NCBI GenBank assembly: GCA_934655755.1
Contig: CAKUHA010000002.1
Coordinates: 1 to 64,000 of the forward strand
Reading direction: 5' to 3'
Source of the DNA: an uncultured Collinsella sp.
Lineage (GTDB): Bacteria; Actinomycetota; Coriobacteriia; Coriobacteriales; Coriobacteriaceae
Length of the DNA stretch: 64,000 nt
Part shown: positions 8,988-17,594 of the stretch, piece after piece
How the letters are laid out: each line of letters opens with the position of its first letter
Position numbering within the stretch: the first letter of the stretch is position 1
Position numbers and translations under genes: made by a program
Notes under the pieces: model-generated
What the model was told of the DNA's origin: nothing
Databases searched by the model: none
Seen by the model: the letters and a program-made list of their open reading frames with translations, nothing else

Positions 8988-9836
8988 ATGCCAAGCTGGA
9001 ACATTCATATCGCTCAAACGGAACGACTGCTGGAGCGCACCGGCGCGCTCGCCGATAGCGTGCGCGACCGCAATGCCTTTTTGTTTGGCTGCGTGGTTCC
9101 AGATATCTTTGTGGGCTACATGGTGCCCGGCATTGTCGATCCCATTCCGTACCGCATTACGCACTTTGCCAAGCCCGAGCCTATCCCCAAACCGCGCGAG
9201 CATGAGTTTTGGGATACCTATGTGACACCGCTGCTTAAAAGTTCACCGGTGGGTGCGCCGGCTGCGGCGACCTCGATTGTCGAGGAGCGCGAGCGACTGA
9301 ACCGCGTGCACTATCCTCAGCGCTACAAGGATGCTGAGCCGGTTGTCGGTCCTGGTGCCGGCGAGTTTTCGCTGGCATCCGAGGACGTGGCTCAGTCGTT
9401 GCTCGATTTAACGCTGGGCGTCTGGTCGCATCTGGTGGCCGACACGGTATGGAACACGCGTGTGAACCAGTATTTGGAAGCGCACGGCGGCAAGCCGAGC
9501 GAAGAGTTCCGCATCAAAAAGCAGGGCGATTTTGACTGGTTTGGCAAGACGCTCGGCATCGTCTCCATCCCGCGTGCGACCGATCGCCTGTATACCGCGG
9601 CGACGCGTTTTGGGCAGTATCCCATCCATAAGGAGTACGTGCTCAAGACCATCGGCGTTATGCACGAGATCGTGCGCGAGAACCCCGGCGAGCCCGATCA
9701 TCCGCCATATCGCCTGCTGACCGAGGAGTTCTTCGATGCAACGTTTGCCGAGGTCATTGAACTGACCGAAGCCGGTTTTGCCGAGCGCGTTGTCGCTCCT
9801 GACGCACCCGCGGTTCCTCTGATCACCAGCTGCTAA
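8988..9836 (+). CDS. Zinc-dependent phospholipase C family protein
   Basis: The 282-residue product opens MPSWNIHIAQTERLLERTG and contains FLFGCVVPDIFVGYM, ITHF and GVWSHLVADTVWN. These His/Asp-rich stretches are typical of the zinc-dependent phospholipase C (PF00882-like) fold that binds a trinuclear zinc site. There is no signal peptide, so it is probably cytoplasmic and may not act on phospholipids. I chose the ATG at 8988 because GGGGGTGG precedes it. It sits after the metal transporter with a 79-bp gap and converges with the next gene. The two stop codons share CTAA at 9833-9836. Function beyond the family is not known. Confidence 0.7.
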   Translation: MPSWNIHIAQTERLLERTGALADSVRDRNAFLFGCVVPDIFVGYMVPGIVDPIPYRITHFAKPEPIPKPREHEFWDTYVTPLLKSSPVGAPAAATSIVEERERLNRVHYPQRYKDAEPVVGPGAGEFSLASEDVAQSLLDLTLGVWSHLVADTVWNTRVNQYLEAHGGKPSEEFRIKKQGDFDWFGKTLGIVSIPRATDRLYTAATRFGQYPIHKEYVLKTIGVMHEIVRENPGEPDHPPYRLLTEEFFDATFAEVIELTEAGFAERVVAPDAPAVPLITSC

Positions 9837-10906
9837 CTGGCCGGTTTGACGGCGAACAGCTCATCCCAATTGACTAGCAGCTCCCGCCGAAGGGCTTCCT
9901 CGGCGGTGCGTTCCTGTTTGGTCTTTGGGGTGTAGGGGAGCCCTGCCTTTTTATGAATGAGTTCGGCGATGTTGTTAAAGCTCTTCGTGTCTTTGATCTG
10001 GTCGTAAGTTATCTGGATGACGTCGTAGCCCATGCTTGTGAGGGCGGTAGTGCGCTCGGCATCGGAGAGGCTTGCGGCCTCGTTATCGTGGGCGGAGCGG
10101 CCTTGGCATTCCAGGATGACGCCCATGCAGTCGGTATTGCTCTCGATAAGGATATCGGCGTAGCAGCAGGATTTGTCATACAGTGAGCGCGCGGCGTCGC
10201 TGAGTGGGATGCGGACGTTGTTTGCGATATGGATGTCTAGGCCGCCCTCGTCGCGGGGGAGTGAGACGAGCATGGAGGTCTGAACCTCGAAGGGCGAGGC
10301 GGTTTGCCCCGTCATGCGCTCAGCCGCCCAGCGAAGCTGCTTGACGCCGCGCAGACCTGCGGCCTGCTTGGCGAACGCGGCGATATCCGCCGCGGTAAGG
10401 AGCGGTGCACGCTTCCATAGGTTGGTATCGTTGCCTCCGACGTCTTTGACTCGCTCCCAGCCGCAGTTGGGCGGAATGAGCTTAAGCGAGATAGCTTCAT
10501 CGAGTTGTTGCTGCGCTCGCTCGCAGGGCTTAAACACTGCAAAGGATCCGCACATCTCGTAACAGGCCATGAGCAATTGATTACGTGAGACCTGCGTAGC
10601 AAGGTTGAGCAGCGTAAACTCCGGCGACGTAACATCAAACCCATGCTCAGTTTGCCTAAACGACCCAGGAGGTGGCTCTTGGGTCAGCAAGCGGCTGTGG
10701 AATAGTTTTCCGTTAAAGCGATTGCCGCGAGCGCTTACAAATCTCCAAACGGGCTTGCCAAGCAGGTCTTTAAATACTGGCTGCTGAGAGTAATGCACCA
10801 AGCGATGGTCATGGTCGGGCGGCAGGATTGCCGGATAGAGCCCTAGTATTTGAGGCGGGATGCGATAGTACTTGAAGGCCGTGGGTCCGCAGGCAAGAAA
10901 TGACAT
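9833..10906 (-). CDS. Uncharacterised protein with a DUF559/Vsr-like nuclease-type C-terminus
   Basis: I do not recognise a named function for this 357-residue protein. Its C-terminal third reads ADILIESNTDCMGVILECQG, then a helix and the beta strand YDVIQITYDQ. That Asp-...-Glu-x-Gln layout resembles the PD-(D/E)xK endonuclease-like fold of DUF559 and Vsr proteins. The N-terminal part (MSFLACGPTAFKYYRIPPQ onwards) resembles the DNA-binding region often joined to such domains. It has no membrane segments. The gene stands alone on the minus strand and overlaps the stop codon of the phospholipase-like gene. It could be a toxin or defence-associated nuclease, but the context does not show this. 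Confidence 0.55.
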   Translation of the reverse strand: MSFLACGPTAFKYYRIPPQILGLYPAILPPDHDHRLVHYSQQPVFKDLLGKPVWRFVSARGNRFNGKLFHSRLLTQEPPPGSFRQTEHGFDVTSPEFTLLNLATQVSRNQLLMACYEMCGSFAVFKPCERAQQQLDEAISLKLIPPNCGWERVKDVGGNDTNLWKRAPLLTAADIAAFAKQAAGLRGVKQLRWAAERMTGQTASPFEVQTSMLVSLPRDEGGLDIHIANNVRIPLSDAARSLYDKSCCYADILIESNTDCMGVILECQGRSAHDNEAASLSDAERTTALTSMGYDVIQITYDQIKDTKSFNNIAELIHKKAGLPYTPKTKQERTAEEALRRELLVNWDELFAVKPAS

Positions 10907-11261
10907 AGCAATCCGATCGTTTGAGCGTTGTTTGGGCTTGAAAATGCTACTGGCTTCGGAAGTGCGGGGAAAAAGAGAGGTAAGCTAAGCACAGGCGGTA
11001 TTTGAGCCAACTTTATCAGGGGTTTTGTTGAAATAAAAGGTCCTGTGCTCAGGGGTAAGCGATTTTTCCCCGCACTTCCGAAAACGCGATTGGATTAGGC
11101 TTTGCTAAAACGCTTTAGCAGTTTCGGTCAGGGTGTGGGTTTGCCATCGGGCGGACACTATTGATGCTGGGGAGGCTCGTTTTGGGCCTCGAGGGGCATT
11201 TTCGCGTCCTTTGGTAAAAAAGTTGGCGCAAGCCATGCCGCGTTCCGGCATCGATACACAG
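10907..11261. repeat. Gene-free stretch holding a 128-bp palindromic element
   Basis: Positions 10955-10974 and 11063-11082 are a perfect 20-bp inverted repeat beginning TTCGGAAGTGCGGGG. A nested pair AGCACAGG / CCTGTGCT (about 10988-10995 and 11042-11049) lies inside. The whole looks like a MITE-like or REP-like element without coding capacity. A separate small hairpin TGCTAAA/TTTAGCA occurs at 11103-11120. I see nothing else here. Confidence 0.65.
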
Positions 11262-11297
11262 AAAAAGGACCCGGAAGGCGAAGCCTTCCGGGCCCTT
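11262..11297 (-). terminator. Terminator of pyruvate kinase gene
   Basis: On the minus strand the stem GGCCCGGAAGGC, loop and GCCTTCCGGGTCC is followed by TTTTTC. It lies 30 bp after the pyk stop codon. Confidence 0.85.
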
Positions 11298-11326
11298 TGC
11301 AATGCAAGTCTGCTTGCAAGTGCGAT

Positions 11327-12787
11327 TTAGCGCACCTGAGCGACGTAAGCGACGTTGGTCGAGGAGACCTTGTCCTCGAGCTGGACGCTCATGCGGGGAT
11401 CGCCGGCGGTAGCGACGGTCAGATCGCCAGCCTCGACGTAGCCGAGCTCCTTAGCGGTCTCGATCGCCTTGACGATCGTGCCGTTGACGGTGCCCTGGGT
11501 GATCTCGGCCTGGTGCGGGATAACGCCCCAGTACATGATCATCTGCTGGACAGCCCACTCGTGGCGGGAGAATGCGCAGATCGGCATGTTGGGACGGAAG
11601 TGCGAGATCAGGCGAGCGGTGCGGCCGGTGGTCGTCGGCACGGTGATGCACTTGGCGCCAACGGTGGTGGCCATGTTCACAGCGGACATACCCACAACGT
11701 TGTTGACGACGCGGGTGCCGTGAGCGTCAGCCGGAACCTCGAGCGGAGCGTGGGCCGGGAGGTACTTCTCGGTCTCCAGGGCGATGCTGGCCTGCATCTT
11801 GACAGCCTCGACCGGGTACTTACCGGCAGCGGACTCGCCGGACAGCATGACGGCGTCGGTGCCGTCGTAAATGGCGTTAGCGACGTCGGCAACCTCGGCG
11901 CGCGTCGGGCGCGGGTTCTGCTGCATGGAGTCGAGCATCTGCGTAGCGGTGATGACGGGCTTGTAGGCCGCGTTGCACTTGGCGATGATCTCTTTCTGGA
12001 TGTGCGGAACGAGCTCGGGCTTGATCTCGATGCCCAGGTCGCCACGGGCGACCATGATGCCGTCGGAAGCCTCGAGAATCTCGTCGAAGTTCTCGACGCC
12101 CAGGGCGCACTCGATCTTCGGGAAGATCGTCACGTGCTCGCCACCGTTCTCGCGGCAAAGCTCACGGATGCCGCGGACGGACTCGCCGTCACGGATGAAG
12201 GAAGCGGCGATGTAGTCGATGTTCTCGGTCAGGCCAAAGAGGATGTCCTGACGATCGCGCTCGGTGATGGCGGGCAGCGAGATGTTGACGTTGGGCATGT
12301 TGACGCCCTTGCGCTCGCCGATCAGGCCGTCGTTCTTGACGACGCAGGTCATGTCCTGGCCGTCGACGGACTCGACCTCGAGGGCAACCAGGCCGTCGTC
12401 AATCAGGATAAGGGAGCCCTTCTCGACCTCGGAAGGCAGAGCCAGGTAGTCGAGGGAGATGTGCTCAGAAGTGCCGTGGAAATCCTCGGACGTGGGCTGA
12501 GCGGTGACGACGATCTTGTCGCCAGTCTTGACGGCAACCTTCTTGCCGTCGACCAGAAGGCCGGTACGGACCTCGGGGCCCTTGGTGTCGAGCAGGATGC
12601 CGACGGGCATACCGAGCTCCTTAGAAATACGACGGACGCGCTCGATGCGACCGTGGTGCTCGTCGTAGGAGCCGTGCGAGAAGTTAAAACGGGCGACGTT
12701 CATGCCCGCCTTGATCATCTCGCGGATGGTCTCGTCGCTATCGCAGGCGGGACCCATGGTGCATACAATCTTGGTGCGCTTGTACAT
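11327..12787 (-). CDS. pyk: Pyruvate kinase
   Basis: Pyruvate kinase converts phosphoenolpyruvate and ADP to pyruvate and ATP, the last step of glycolysis. The 486-residue product starts MYKRTKIVCTMGPACDSDE. It has the substrate-binding motif NVARFNFSHGSYDEH, the catalytic Lys region IFPKIECALG, the metal/substrate motif DGIMVARGDLGIEI, and the AEVADVANAIYDGTDAVMLS segment. Length is standard for the tetrameric bacterial enzyme without a C-terminal PEP-utilising extension. It is monocistronic with a strong terminator. A TATAAT on the minus strand at 12851-12856 is a plausible -10 box. Confidence 0.97.
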   Translation of the reverse strand: MYKRTKIVCTMGPACDSDETIREMIKAGMNVARFNFSHGSYDEHHGRIERVRRISKELGMPVGILLDTKGPEVRTGLLVDGKKVAVKTGDKIVVTAQPTSEDFHGTSEHISLDYLALPSEVEKGSLILIDDGLVALEVESVDGQDMTCVVKNDGLIGERKGVNMPNVNISLPAITERDRQDILFGLTENIDYIAASFIRDGESVRGIRELCRENGGEHVTIFPKIECALGVENFDEILEASDGIMVARGDLGIEIKPELVPHIQKEIIAKCNAAYKPVITATQMLDSMQQNPRPTRAEVADVANAIYDGTDAVMLSGESAAGKYPVEAVKMQASIALETEKYLPAHAPLEVPADAHGTRVVNNVVGMSAVNMATTVGAKCITVPTTTGRTARLISHFRPNMPICAFSRHEWAVQQMIMYWGVIPHQAEITQGTVNGTIVKAIETAKELGYVEAGDLTVATAGDPRMSVQLEDKVSSTNVAYVAQVR

Positions 12788-13124
12788 TCAGACCTCCATC
12801 TGACATCGTCTTGCGCTGATAGATAAACCATAAGAAATAAAACCGAGAAGATTATAACGAATTGCCGACCGAATACCCCTAAAAATCGACCGTACGCCGA
12901 TTGAGAAGTTCTTTTTTGCGGGAAAAACGGTATATGCAAAAACTTTACCAACCGCTCTTACCGCTGCTATCTGGGCGATATTTCAGTTTGACGATGTACC
13001 AAAGAAAAAACGTTTTATCACTTTTGAGCATCACACCGTCTGCACCGTTGCGTCCATGCCGTATTTCCAAATGGAATGTTTTGGCTAGACGCGTCGCTTT
13101 GGGGTACCATAGCTCCACTATCAA
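12788..13124. other. Divergent intergenic region between pyk and the P-type ATPase
   Basis: No gene is seen. The part next to pyk is AT-rich and holds a minus-strand TATAAT at 12851-12856. On the plus strand TTGGCT (13081-13086), 18 bases, then TACCAT (13105-13110) could be the promoter of the ATPase. That would place transcription start just before the structured leader at 13125. Confidence 0.4.
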
Positions 13125-13221
13125 CTGCCGCTCAGCACGGCAGCCTTGATGAGCCCTTGCCCTTCTCCTGGGAATTATGATCGGGCATCAATCTGCTGAG
13201 TGGCCCGAATCCCAGGAGGGG
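13125..13221 (+). promoter_or_regulatory. Structured leader RNA candidate upstream of the P-type ATPase
   Basis: Two hairpins precede the start codon. Hairpin 1 is CTGCCG/CGGCAG (13125-13130, 13138-13143) with the loop CTCAGCA. Hairpin 2 has outer arms CTCCTGGGA/TCCCAGGAG (13165-13173, 13210-13218) and inner arms TCGGGC/GCCCGA (13181-13186, 13203-13208). Its loop contains TGCTGAG (13194-13200), the exact complement of loop 1. The outer arm covers the AGGAGG ribosome binding site. A competing pairing joins TTGATGAGCCC (13146-13156) with GGGCATCAA (13183-13191). I do not recognise a known riboswitch class; regulation of translation is inferred. Confidence 0.6.
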
Positions 13222-13228
13222 ACTCTAT

Positions 13229-15910
13229 ATGCAAAAGGAATACCTGTCCGCCGCGGCGGAGGTGCTCAGCGACCAAGGTGTCGATGAGAACCTCGGCCTT
13301 GGCAACGACGAGGCGTCGTCGCGCCTCGCCAAGACAGGCCCTAACAAGCTCGAGGAAGCCGAGAAAACGCCGCTGTGGAAGCGTTTCTTTGAGCAGATGG
13401 CCGATCCCATGGTCATCATGCTGATCGTTGCCGCCGTCATCAGTGCGCTCACGGGCATGGTCAAGGGCGAGCCCGACTTTGCTGACGTCGCCATCATCAT
13501 GTTCGTCGTTATCGTCAACTCGGTGCTGGGCGTGGTCCAGGAGGCCAAGAGCGAGGAGGCCCTCGAGGCCCTGCAGGAGATGAGCGCGGCGCAGTCCAAG
13601 GTTCTGCGCGACGGCAAGCTCGTGCATCTGCCGAGCGCCGAGCTCGTGCCCGGTGACGTGATCATGCTCGAGGCGGGCGACTCCGTTCCGGCCGACTGTC
13701 GCGTGCTCGAGAGCGCCACGATGAAGATCGAGGAGGCTGCGCTCACCGGCGAGTCCGTCCCCGTCGAGAAGCATGCCAACGTGATCGAGCTTGCCGCGGG
13801 CACCGACGACGTGCCGCTCGGCGACCGCAAGAACATGTGCTACATGGGCTCCACCGTGGTGTACGGCCGCGGCCGCGCCGTCGTGGTCGGCACCGGTATG
13901 AACACCGAGATGGGCAAGATCGCCGGCGCTCTGGCCGAGGCCAAGGAAGAACTCACCCCGCTGCAGGTTAAGCTTGCCGAGCTCAGCCGCATCCTCACCA
14001 TCATGGTGATCGTCATCTGCGTCGTCATCTTTGGCGTCGACATCCTGCGTCACGGCGTTGGCAACGTCCTCACCGACCCGACCGCGCTGCTCGACACCTT
14101 TATGGTCGCCGTCTCGCTCGCCGTCGCCGCCATCCCCGAGGGCCTGGTCGCCGTCGTGACCATCGTGCTTTCGCTGGGCGTGACCAAGATGGCCAAGCGC
14201 CAGGCAATCATCCGCAAGCTTTCTGCTGTCGAGACCCTCGGCTGCACGCAGACCATCTGCTCCGACAAGACCGGCACCCTTACCCAGAACAAGATGACCG
14301 TCGTCAAGCACGAGCTTGCCGCGCCCAAGGAGAAGTTCCTGGCCGGCATGGCGCTGTGCTCCGATGCCCAATGGGACGAGGAGCTGGGCGAGGCCGTGGG
14401 CGAGCCGACCGAGTGTGCGCTCGTCAACGACGCCGGCAAGGCGGGCCTGACCGGCCTGACCGCCGAGCACCCGCGCGTGGGTGAGGCACCGTTCGACTCC
14501 GGCCGCAAGATGATGTCCGTGGTCGTCGAGACCCTGGACGGCGAGTATGAGCAGTACACCAAGGGCGCGCCCGACGTGGTTATCGGCCTGTGCACCCATA
14601 TCTACGAGGGCGACAAGGTTGTCCCGCTGACCGAGGGGCGCCGTGCCGAGCTCGTGGCCGCCAACAAGGCCATGGCCGACGAGGCCCTGCGCGTGTTGGC
14701 GCTGGCAAGCCGCACCTACACCGAGGTCCCGGCCGACTGCAGTCCCGCCGCGCTCGAGCATGACCTGGTCTTCTGCGGCCTGTCCGGTATGATCGACCCG
14801 GTCCGTCCCGAGGTGGCCGACGCTATCCGCGAGGCGCACGACGCCGGTATCCGCACCGTCATGATCACGGGCGACCACATCGATACCGCCGTGGCCATCG
14901 CCAAGCAGCTGGGCATCGTTGCCGACCGCAGTCAGGCCATCACCGGCGCCGACCTCGACCGCATGAGCGACGAGGAGCTCGACGCGCATATCGAGGACTA
15001 CGGCGTGTACGCCCGCGTCCAGCCCGAGCACAAGACGCGCATCGTCGAGGCCTGGAAGTCGCGCGACCAGATCGTCGCCATGACGGGCGACGGCGTCAAC
15101 GACGCCCCGTCCATCAAGCGCGCCGACATTGGCGTCGGCATGGGCATCACCGGCACCGACGTCACCAAGAACGTCGCCGATATGGTGCTTGCCGACGACA
15201 ACTTCGCCACCATCATCGGTGCCTGCGAAGAGGGCCGTCGCATTTACGACAACATCCGCAAGGTCATCCAGTTCCTGCTTTCGGCTAACCTTGCCGAGGT
15301 CTTCTCGGTGTTCATCGCCACGCTCATCGGCTTTACTATCTTCCAGCCGGTGCAGCTGCTGTGGGTGAACCTGGTTACTGACTGCTTCCCCGCGCTCGCG
15401 CTGGGCATGGAGGATGCCGAGGGCGACATCATGAAGCGCAAGCCGCGCAACGCCAAGGACGGCGTCTTTGCCGGTCACATGGGCCTGGACTGCGTGGTCC
15501 AGGGCCTGATCATTACCGTGCTGGTGCTGGCGAGCTTCTTTGTGGGCGTGTACTTTGACATGGGCTACATCCATATCTCCGATATGATCGCCGGCAACGC
15601 CGACGAGGAAGGCGTGATGATGGCCTTCATCACGCTCAACATGGTCGAGATCTTCCACTGCTTCAATATGCGCAGCCGCCGCGCGCCGCTGCTTAGCATG
15701 AAAAAGCAGAACAAGTGGCTGTGGGCTTCGGCCGCGCTGGCGCTGGTGTTGACGGTGATCGTGACCGTGCAGCCGACGCTCGCCGAGATGTTCTTTGGCC
15801 CCGTGACGCTCGAGCTTAAGGGCGTTATCGCCGCGCTGGGGCTGGCCTTCCTGATCATCCCGCTGATGGAGATCTACAAGGCGATCATGCGCGCTGTGGA
15901 GAAAGAGTAA
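13229..15910 (+). CDS. Calcium-type cation-transporting P-type ATPase (P2-type)
   Basis: This 893-residue membrane pump is predicted to export a divalent cation, probably Ca2+ (Mn2+ is possible). The order is: N-terminal cation-ATPase domain, two helices, the actuator domain with EAALTGESVPVEK, a PEGL membrane motif (AVAAIPEGLVAVVT), then the phosphorylation motif ICSDKTGTLTQNK with Asp346. The nucleotide domain follows (KGAPDVVIG). The hinge is MTGDGVNDAPSIKRADIGVGMG. Six C-terminal helices include LLWVNLVTDCFPALALG. The PEGL and VNLVTD motifs fit P2A/P2B pumps. It is a single gene behind a structured leader that covers its ribosome binding site. Confidence 0.93.
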   Translation: MQKEYLSAAAEVLSDQGVDENLGLGNDEASSRLAKTGPNKLEEAEKTPLWKRFFEQMADPMVIMLIVAAVISALTGMVKGEPDFADVAIIMFVVIVNSVLGVVQEAKSEEALEALQEMSAAQSKVLRDGKLVHLPSAELVPGDVIMLEAGDSVPADCRVLESATMKIEEAALTGESVPVEKHANVIELAAGTDDVPLGDRKNMCYMGSTVVYGRGRAVVVGTGMNTEMGKIAGALAEAKEELTPLQVKLAELSRILTIMVIVICVVIFGVDILRHGVGNVLTDPTALLDTFMVAVSLAVAAIPEGLVAVVTIVLSLGVTKMAKRQAIIRKLSAVETLGCTQTICSDKTGTLTQNKMTVVKHELAAPKEKFLAGMALCSDAQWDEELGEAVGEPTECALVNDAGKAGLTGLTAEHPRVGEAPFDSGRKMMSVVVETLDGEYEQYTKGAPDVVIGLCTHIYEGDKVVPLTEGRRAELVAANKAMADEALRVLALASRTYTEVPADCSPAALEHDLVFCGLSGMIDPVRPEVADAIREAHDAGIRTVMITGDHIDTAVAIAKQLGIVADRSQAITGADLDRMSDEELDAHIEDYGVYARVQPEHKTRIVEAWKSRDQIVAMTGDGVNDAPSIKRADIGVGMGITGTDVTKNVADMVLADDNFATIIGACEEGRRIYDNIRKVIQFLLSANLAEVFSVFIATLIGFTIFQPVQLLWVNLVTDCFPALALGMEDAEGDIMKRKPRNAKDGVFAGHMGLDCVVQGLIITVLVLASFFVGVYFDMGYIHISDMIAGNADEEGVMMAFITLNMVEIFHCFNMRSRRAPLLSMKKQNKWLWASAALALVLTVIVTVQPTLAEMFFGPVTLELKGVIAALGLAFLIIPLMEIYKAIMRAVEKE

Positions 15911-15916
15911 CGCACC

Positions 15917-16015
15917 TGTCCGGGCCCGCCCGCCTGCGGGGTTTCCACGGGCACGTCCTCGCGCTTCGCGCTGCGGGATGTGCCCTTAGGAAACCCCTCC
16001 CGGCGGGCGGGTCCT
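15917..16015. repeat. Long GC-rich compound palindrome
   Basis: Nested arms are exact complements: CCCGCCCGCC (15925-15934) with GGCGGGCGGG (16002-16011), GGGGTTTCC (15938-15946) with GGAAACCCC (15989-15997), and GGGCAC (15949-15954) with GTGCCC (15980-15985). It begins just after the ATPase stop codon. It may act as a 3' mRNA stabiliser or be a REP/MITE-type element. Confidence 0.65.
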
Positions 16016-16071
16016 GCGGTAACGTTGCTGGCTTCTCTCGCGCGGATGAAAAAGGCTGAGAGAAAGTTTGT

Positions 16072-16107
16072 GAGTCGGTCGAGCAAATGCTCGACCGACT
16101 CTTTTTT
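16072..16107 (+). terminator. Strong terminator between the ATPase gene and rsgA
   Basis: The perfect arms AGTCGGTCGAGCA and TGCTCGACCGACT are separated by two bases and followed by CTTTTTTG. The hairpin shows that the long in-frame extension upstream of rsgA is not part of that gene. Confidence 0.9.
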
Positions 16108-16156
16108 GTGGGTAAAATACCTGCTCAGTTGTGTGGTTGTTTGCTGGGAGGCGTTT

Positions 16157-17341
16157 GTGGGCAAGGCTAAGGCTAAGGCGAAGAAAAAGACGACGGGGGC
16201 GCGGGCTAAGCGCGATCGTCGTCGGAAGCTCGCAACCGAAGCTCCCGCGTCTGCCGAGGAGTTGCTGGCAAGCGTGCCGGGGCTCGACGCGCTGCAGGAT
16301 GTTCCGGCGTTCGATGACCTGCCGGTCGATGCGGCTCAGCAGACTGCTTTCGATGATTTTTGCGCACATGCCGAGGAGCCCGAGCAGATGCAGCTCGGTG
16401 CCGTGGTGCGCCTAGACCGCGGGTTTCCGCTGGTAGCAACCGCCGATGATACGTTCCGCGCCGAGCATGCCGTAGGGTTTGCCAAGTCACGTGGCGAGGA
16501 CGAAGTCCTGCTGCCCGCCGTGGGCGACCGCGTAGCGGTTCGTCGCGCGCCTGGGCACGACATGGGCGTGATCGAGTGCGTTCTGCCGCGCCGTACGAGC
16601 TTTGAGCGTTGGCGCGGCCGCGCTCGCGGTGAGCGCCAGGTGCTCTGTTCCAACGTGGACAGCGTGCTGATCGTGCAGGCGCTCGGCGCCGGTGAGGTGC
16701 TGCTCGACCGCGTGGCGCGCTCGCTGGTGCTGGCGCTCGACTGCGATGCCGAGCCGGTAGTGGTGCTTACCAAGGCCGATCGCTGCGAGCCCGACGAGCT
16801 CGAGCACGACCTGGACCGCGTGCGTCGCCTGGTGGGTCCGGATGTGCGCGTGATCGTGACGTCTTCTGCCGAGGGCCTCGGCATGGACGAGGTGCGCGCC
16901 TGCGTGCCCGCCGGAAGCTGCGCCATGATCCTGGGCGAGTCGGGTGCTGGCAAGTCGACGCTGCTCAATGCGCTGTTGGGCCACGATGCACTGGCCACCG
17001 GCGGTGTGCGTGAGCGCGATGACCAGGGCCGCCACACCACGGTTGCGCGCGTGATGGTGGCGCTGCCGGGCGATGCCGGCGTGATTGCCGATGCCCCGGG
17101 CTTGCGCAGCCTGCCGCTTGTGGGCCACGAGCGGGGCTTGGCGCGCGCCTTCCCCGAGATCGTCGAGGCGTCGCGCGCATGCCGGTTTGGCGATTGCACG
17201 CATACCCACGAGCCCGGTTGCGCCGTTCGCGAGGCTGAGGATGCCGGGCAGATCGACAGCCTGCGTCTGGAGACGTTCCAAAACTTGGCGTCATCCATGC
17301 GCGTAAGTGCCCAAATGCTCGATCCCGATGTCCATCTGTAA
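16157..17341 (+). CDS. rsgA: Small ribosomal subunit biogenesis GTPase RsgA
   Basis: RsgA is a circularly permuted GTPase that checks late 30S subunit maturation. The 394-residue protein has a Lys-rich start (VGKAKAKAKKKTTGARAKRD) and an OB-fold region. The permuted G motifs follow in order: G4 LTKADRCEPDEL, G1 GESGAGKSTLLNALLG, G2 HTTVARV and G3 DAPGLRSL. The zinc-binding tail is CRFGDCTHTHEPGC. I chose the GTG at 16157 because GGGAGG precedes it and a terminator lies just upstream. The N-terminal extension before the OB domain is longer than in many RsgA proteins. Confidence 0.93.
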   Translation: MGKAKAKAKKKTTGARAKRDRRRKLATEAPASAEELLASVPGLDALQDVPAFDDLPVDAAQQTAFDDFCAHAEEPEQMQLGAVVRLDRGFPLVATADDTFRAEHAVGFAKSRGEDEVLLPAVGDRVAVRRAPGHDMGVIECVLPRRTSFERWRGRARGERQVLCSNVDSVLIVQALGAGEVLLDRVARSLVLALDCDAEPVVVLTKADRCEPDELEHDLDRVRRLVGPDVRVIVTSSAEGLGMDEVRACVPAGSCAMILGESGAGKSTLLNALLGHDALATGGVRERDDQGRHTTVARVMVALPGDAGVIADAPGLRSLPLVGHERGLARAFPEIVEASRACRFGDCTHTHEPGCAVREAEDAGQIDSLRLETFQNLASSMRVSAQMLDPDVHL

Positions 17342-17357
17342 TTGATTTTTCCTATGA

Positions 17358-17395
17358 CAGCCGTCTCCCAACTGCTCGGGAGGCGGCTTTTTTTG
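17358..17395 (+). terminator. Terminator after rsgA
   Basis: The stem AGCCGTCTCCC / GGGAGGCGGCT is followed by TTTTTTT. Confidence 0.88.
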
Positions 17396-17432
17396 TTGCA
17401 GAAACGTCTTAAAACAGGCGTTTTGGCGACGT

Positions 17433-17484
17433 GCTGACCAAAACCTTGCCGCGAGCTTGACGGCTTGGTCAGCTTTTGGTCAGC
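17433..17484. promoter_or_regulatory. Candidate operator: three TTGGTCAGC copies before the Tad operon
   Basis: TTGGTCAGC occurs directly at 17465-17473 and 17476-17484, and inverted (GCTGACCAA) at 17433-17441. The outer pair extends to an 11-bp perfect inverted repeat GCTGACCAAAA/TTTTGGTCAGC. It lies about 110 bp before the first Tad gene. A role in controlling that operon is inferred from position only. Confidence 0.45.
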
Positions 17485-17594
17485 AATTGGTTTGACCGCG
17501 AAACCTAGGATCGCCATCGCGCCGTTTTGTGTCTTGGCCGCCCAGACAATGGTGGTACGGGCATCCGCCCGCTACCGCCATGAGAGGAGCGGCC

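Noticed and set aside
13175-15658. Long open frame (827 codons) antisense to the P-type ATPase
   Set aside because: It mirrors the ATPase codons (third-position GC bias opens the reverse frame) and has low-complexity His/Asp/Ala-rich translation with no domain. Similar antisense frames over pheT, metG and serS were rejected for the same reason.
15980-16156. N-terminal extension of rsgA
   Set aside because: It would run through a strong terminator at 16072-16107. The GTG at 16157 has GGGAGG upstream.
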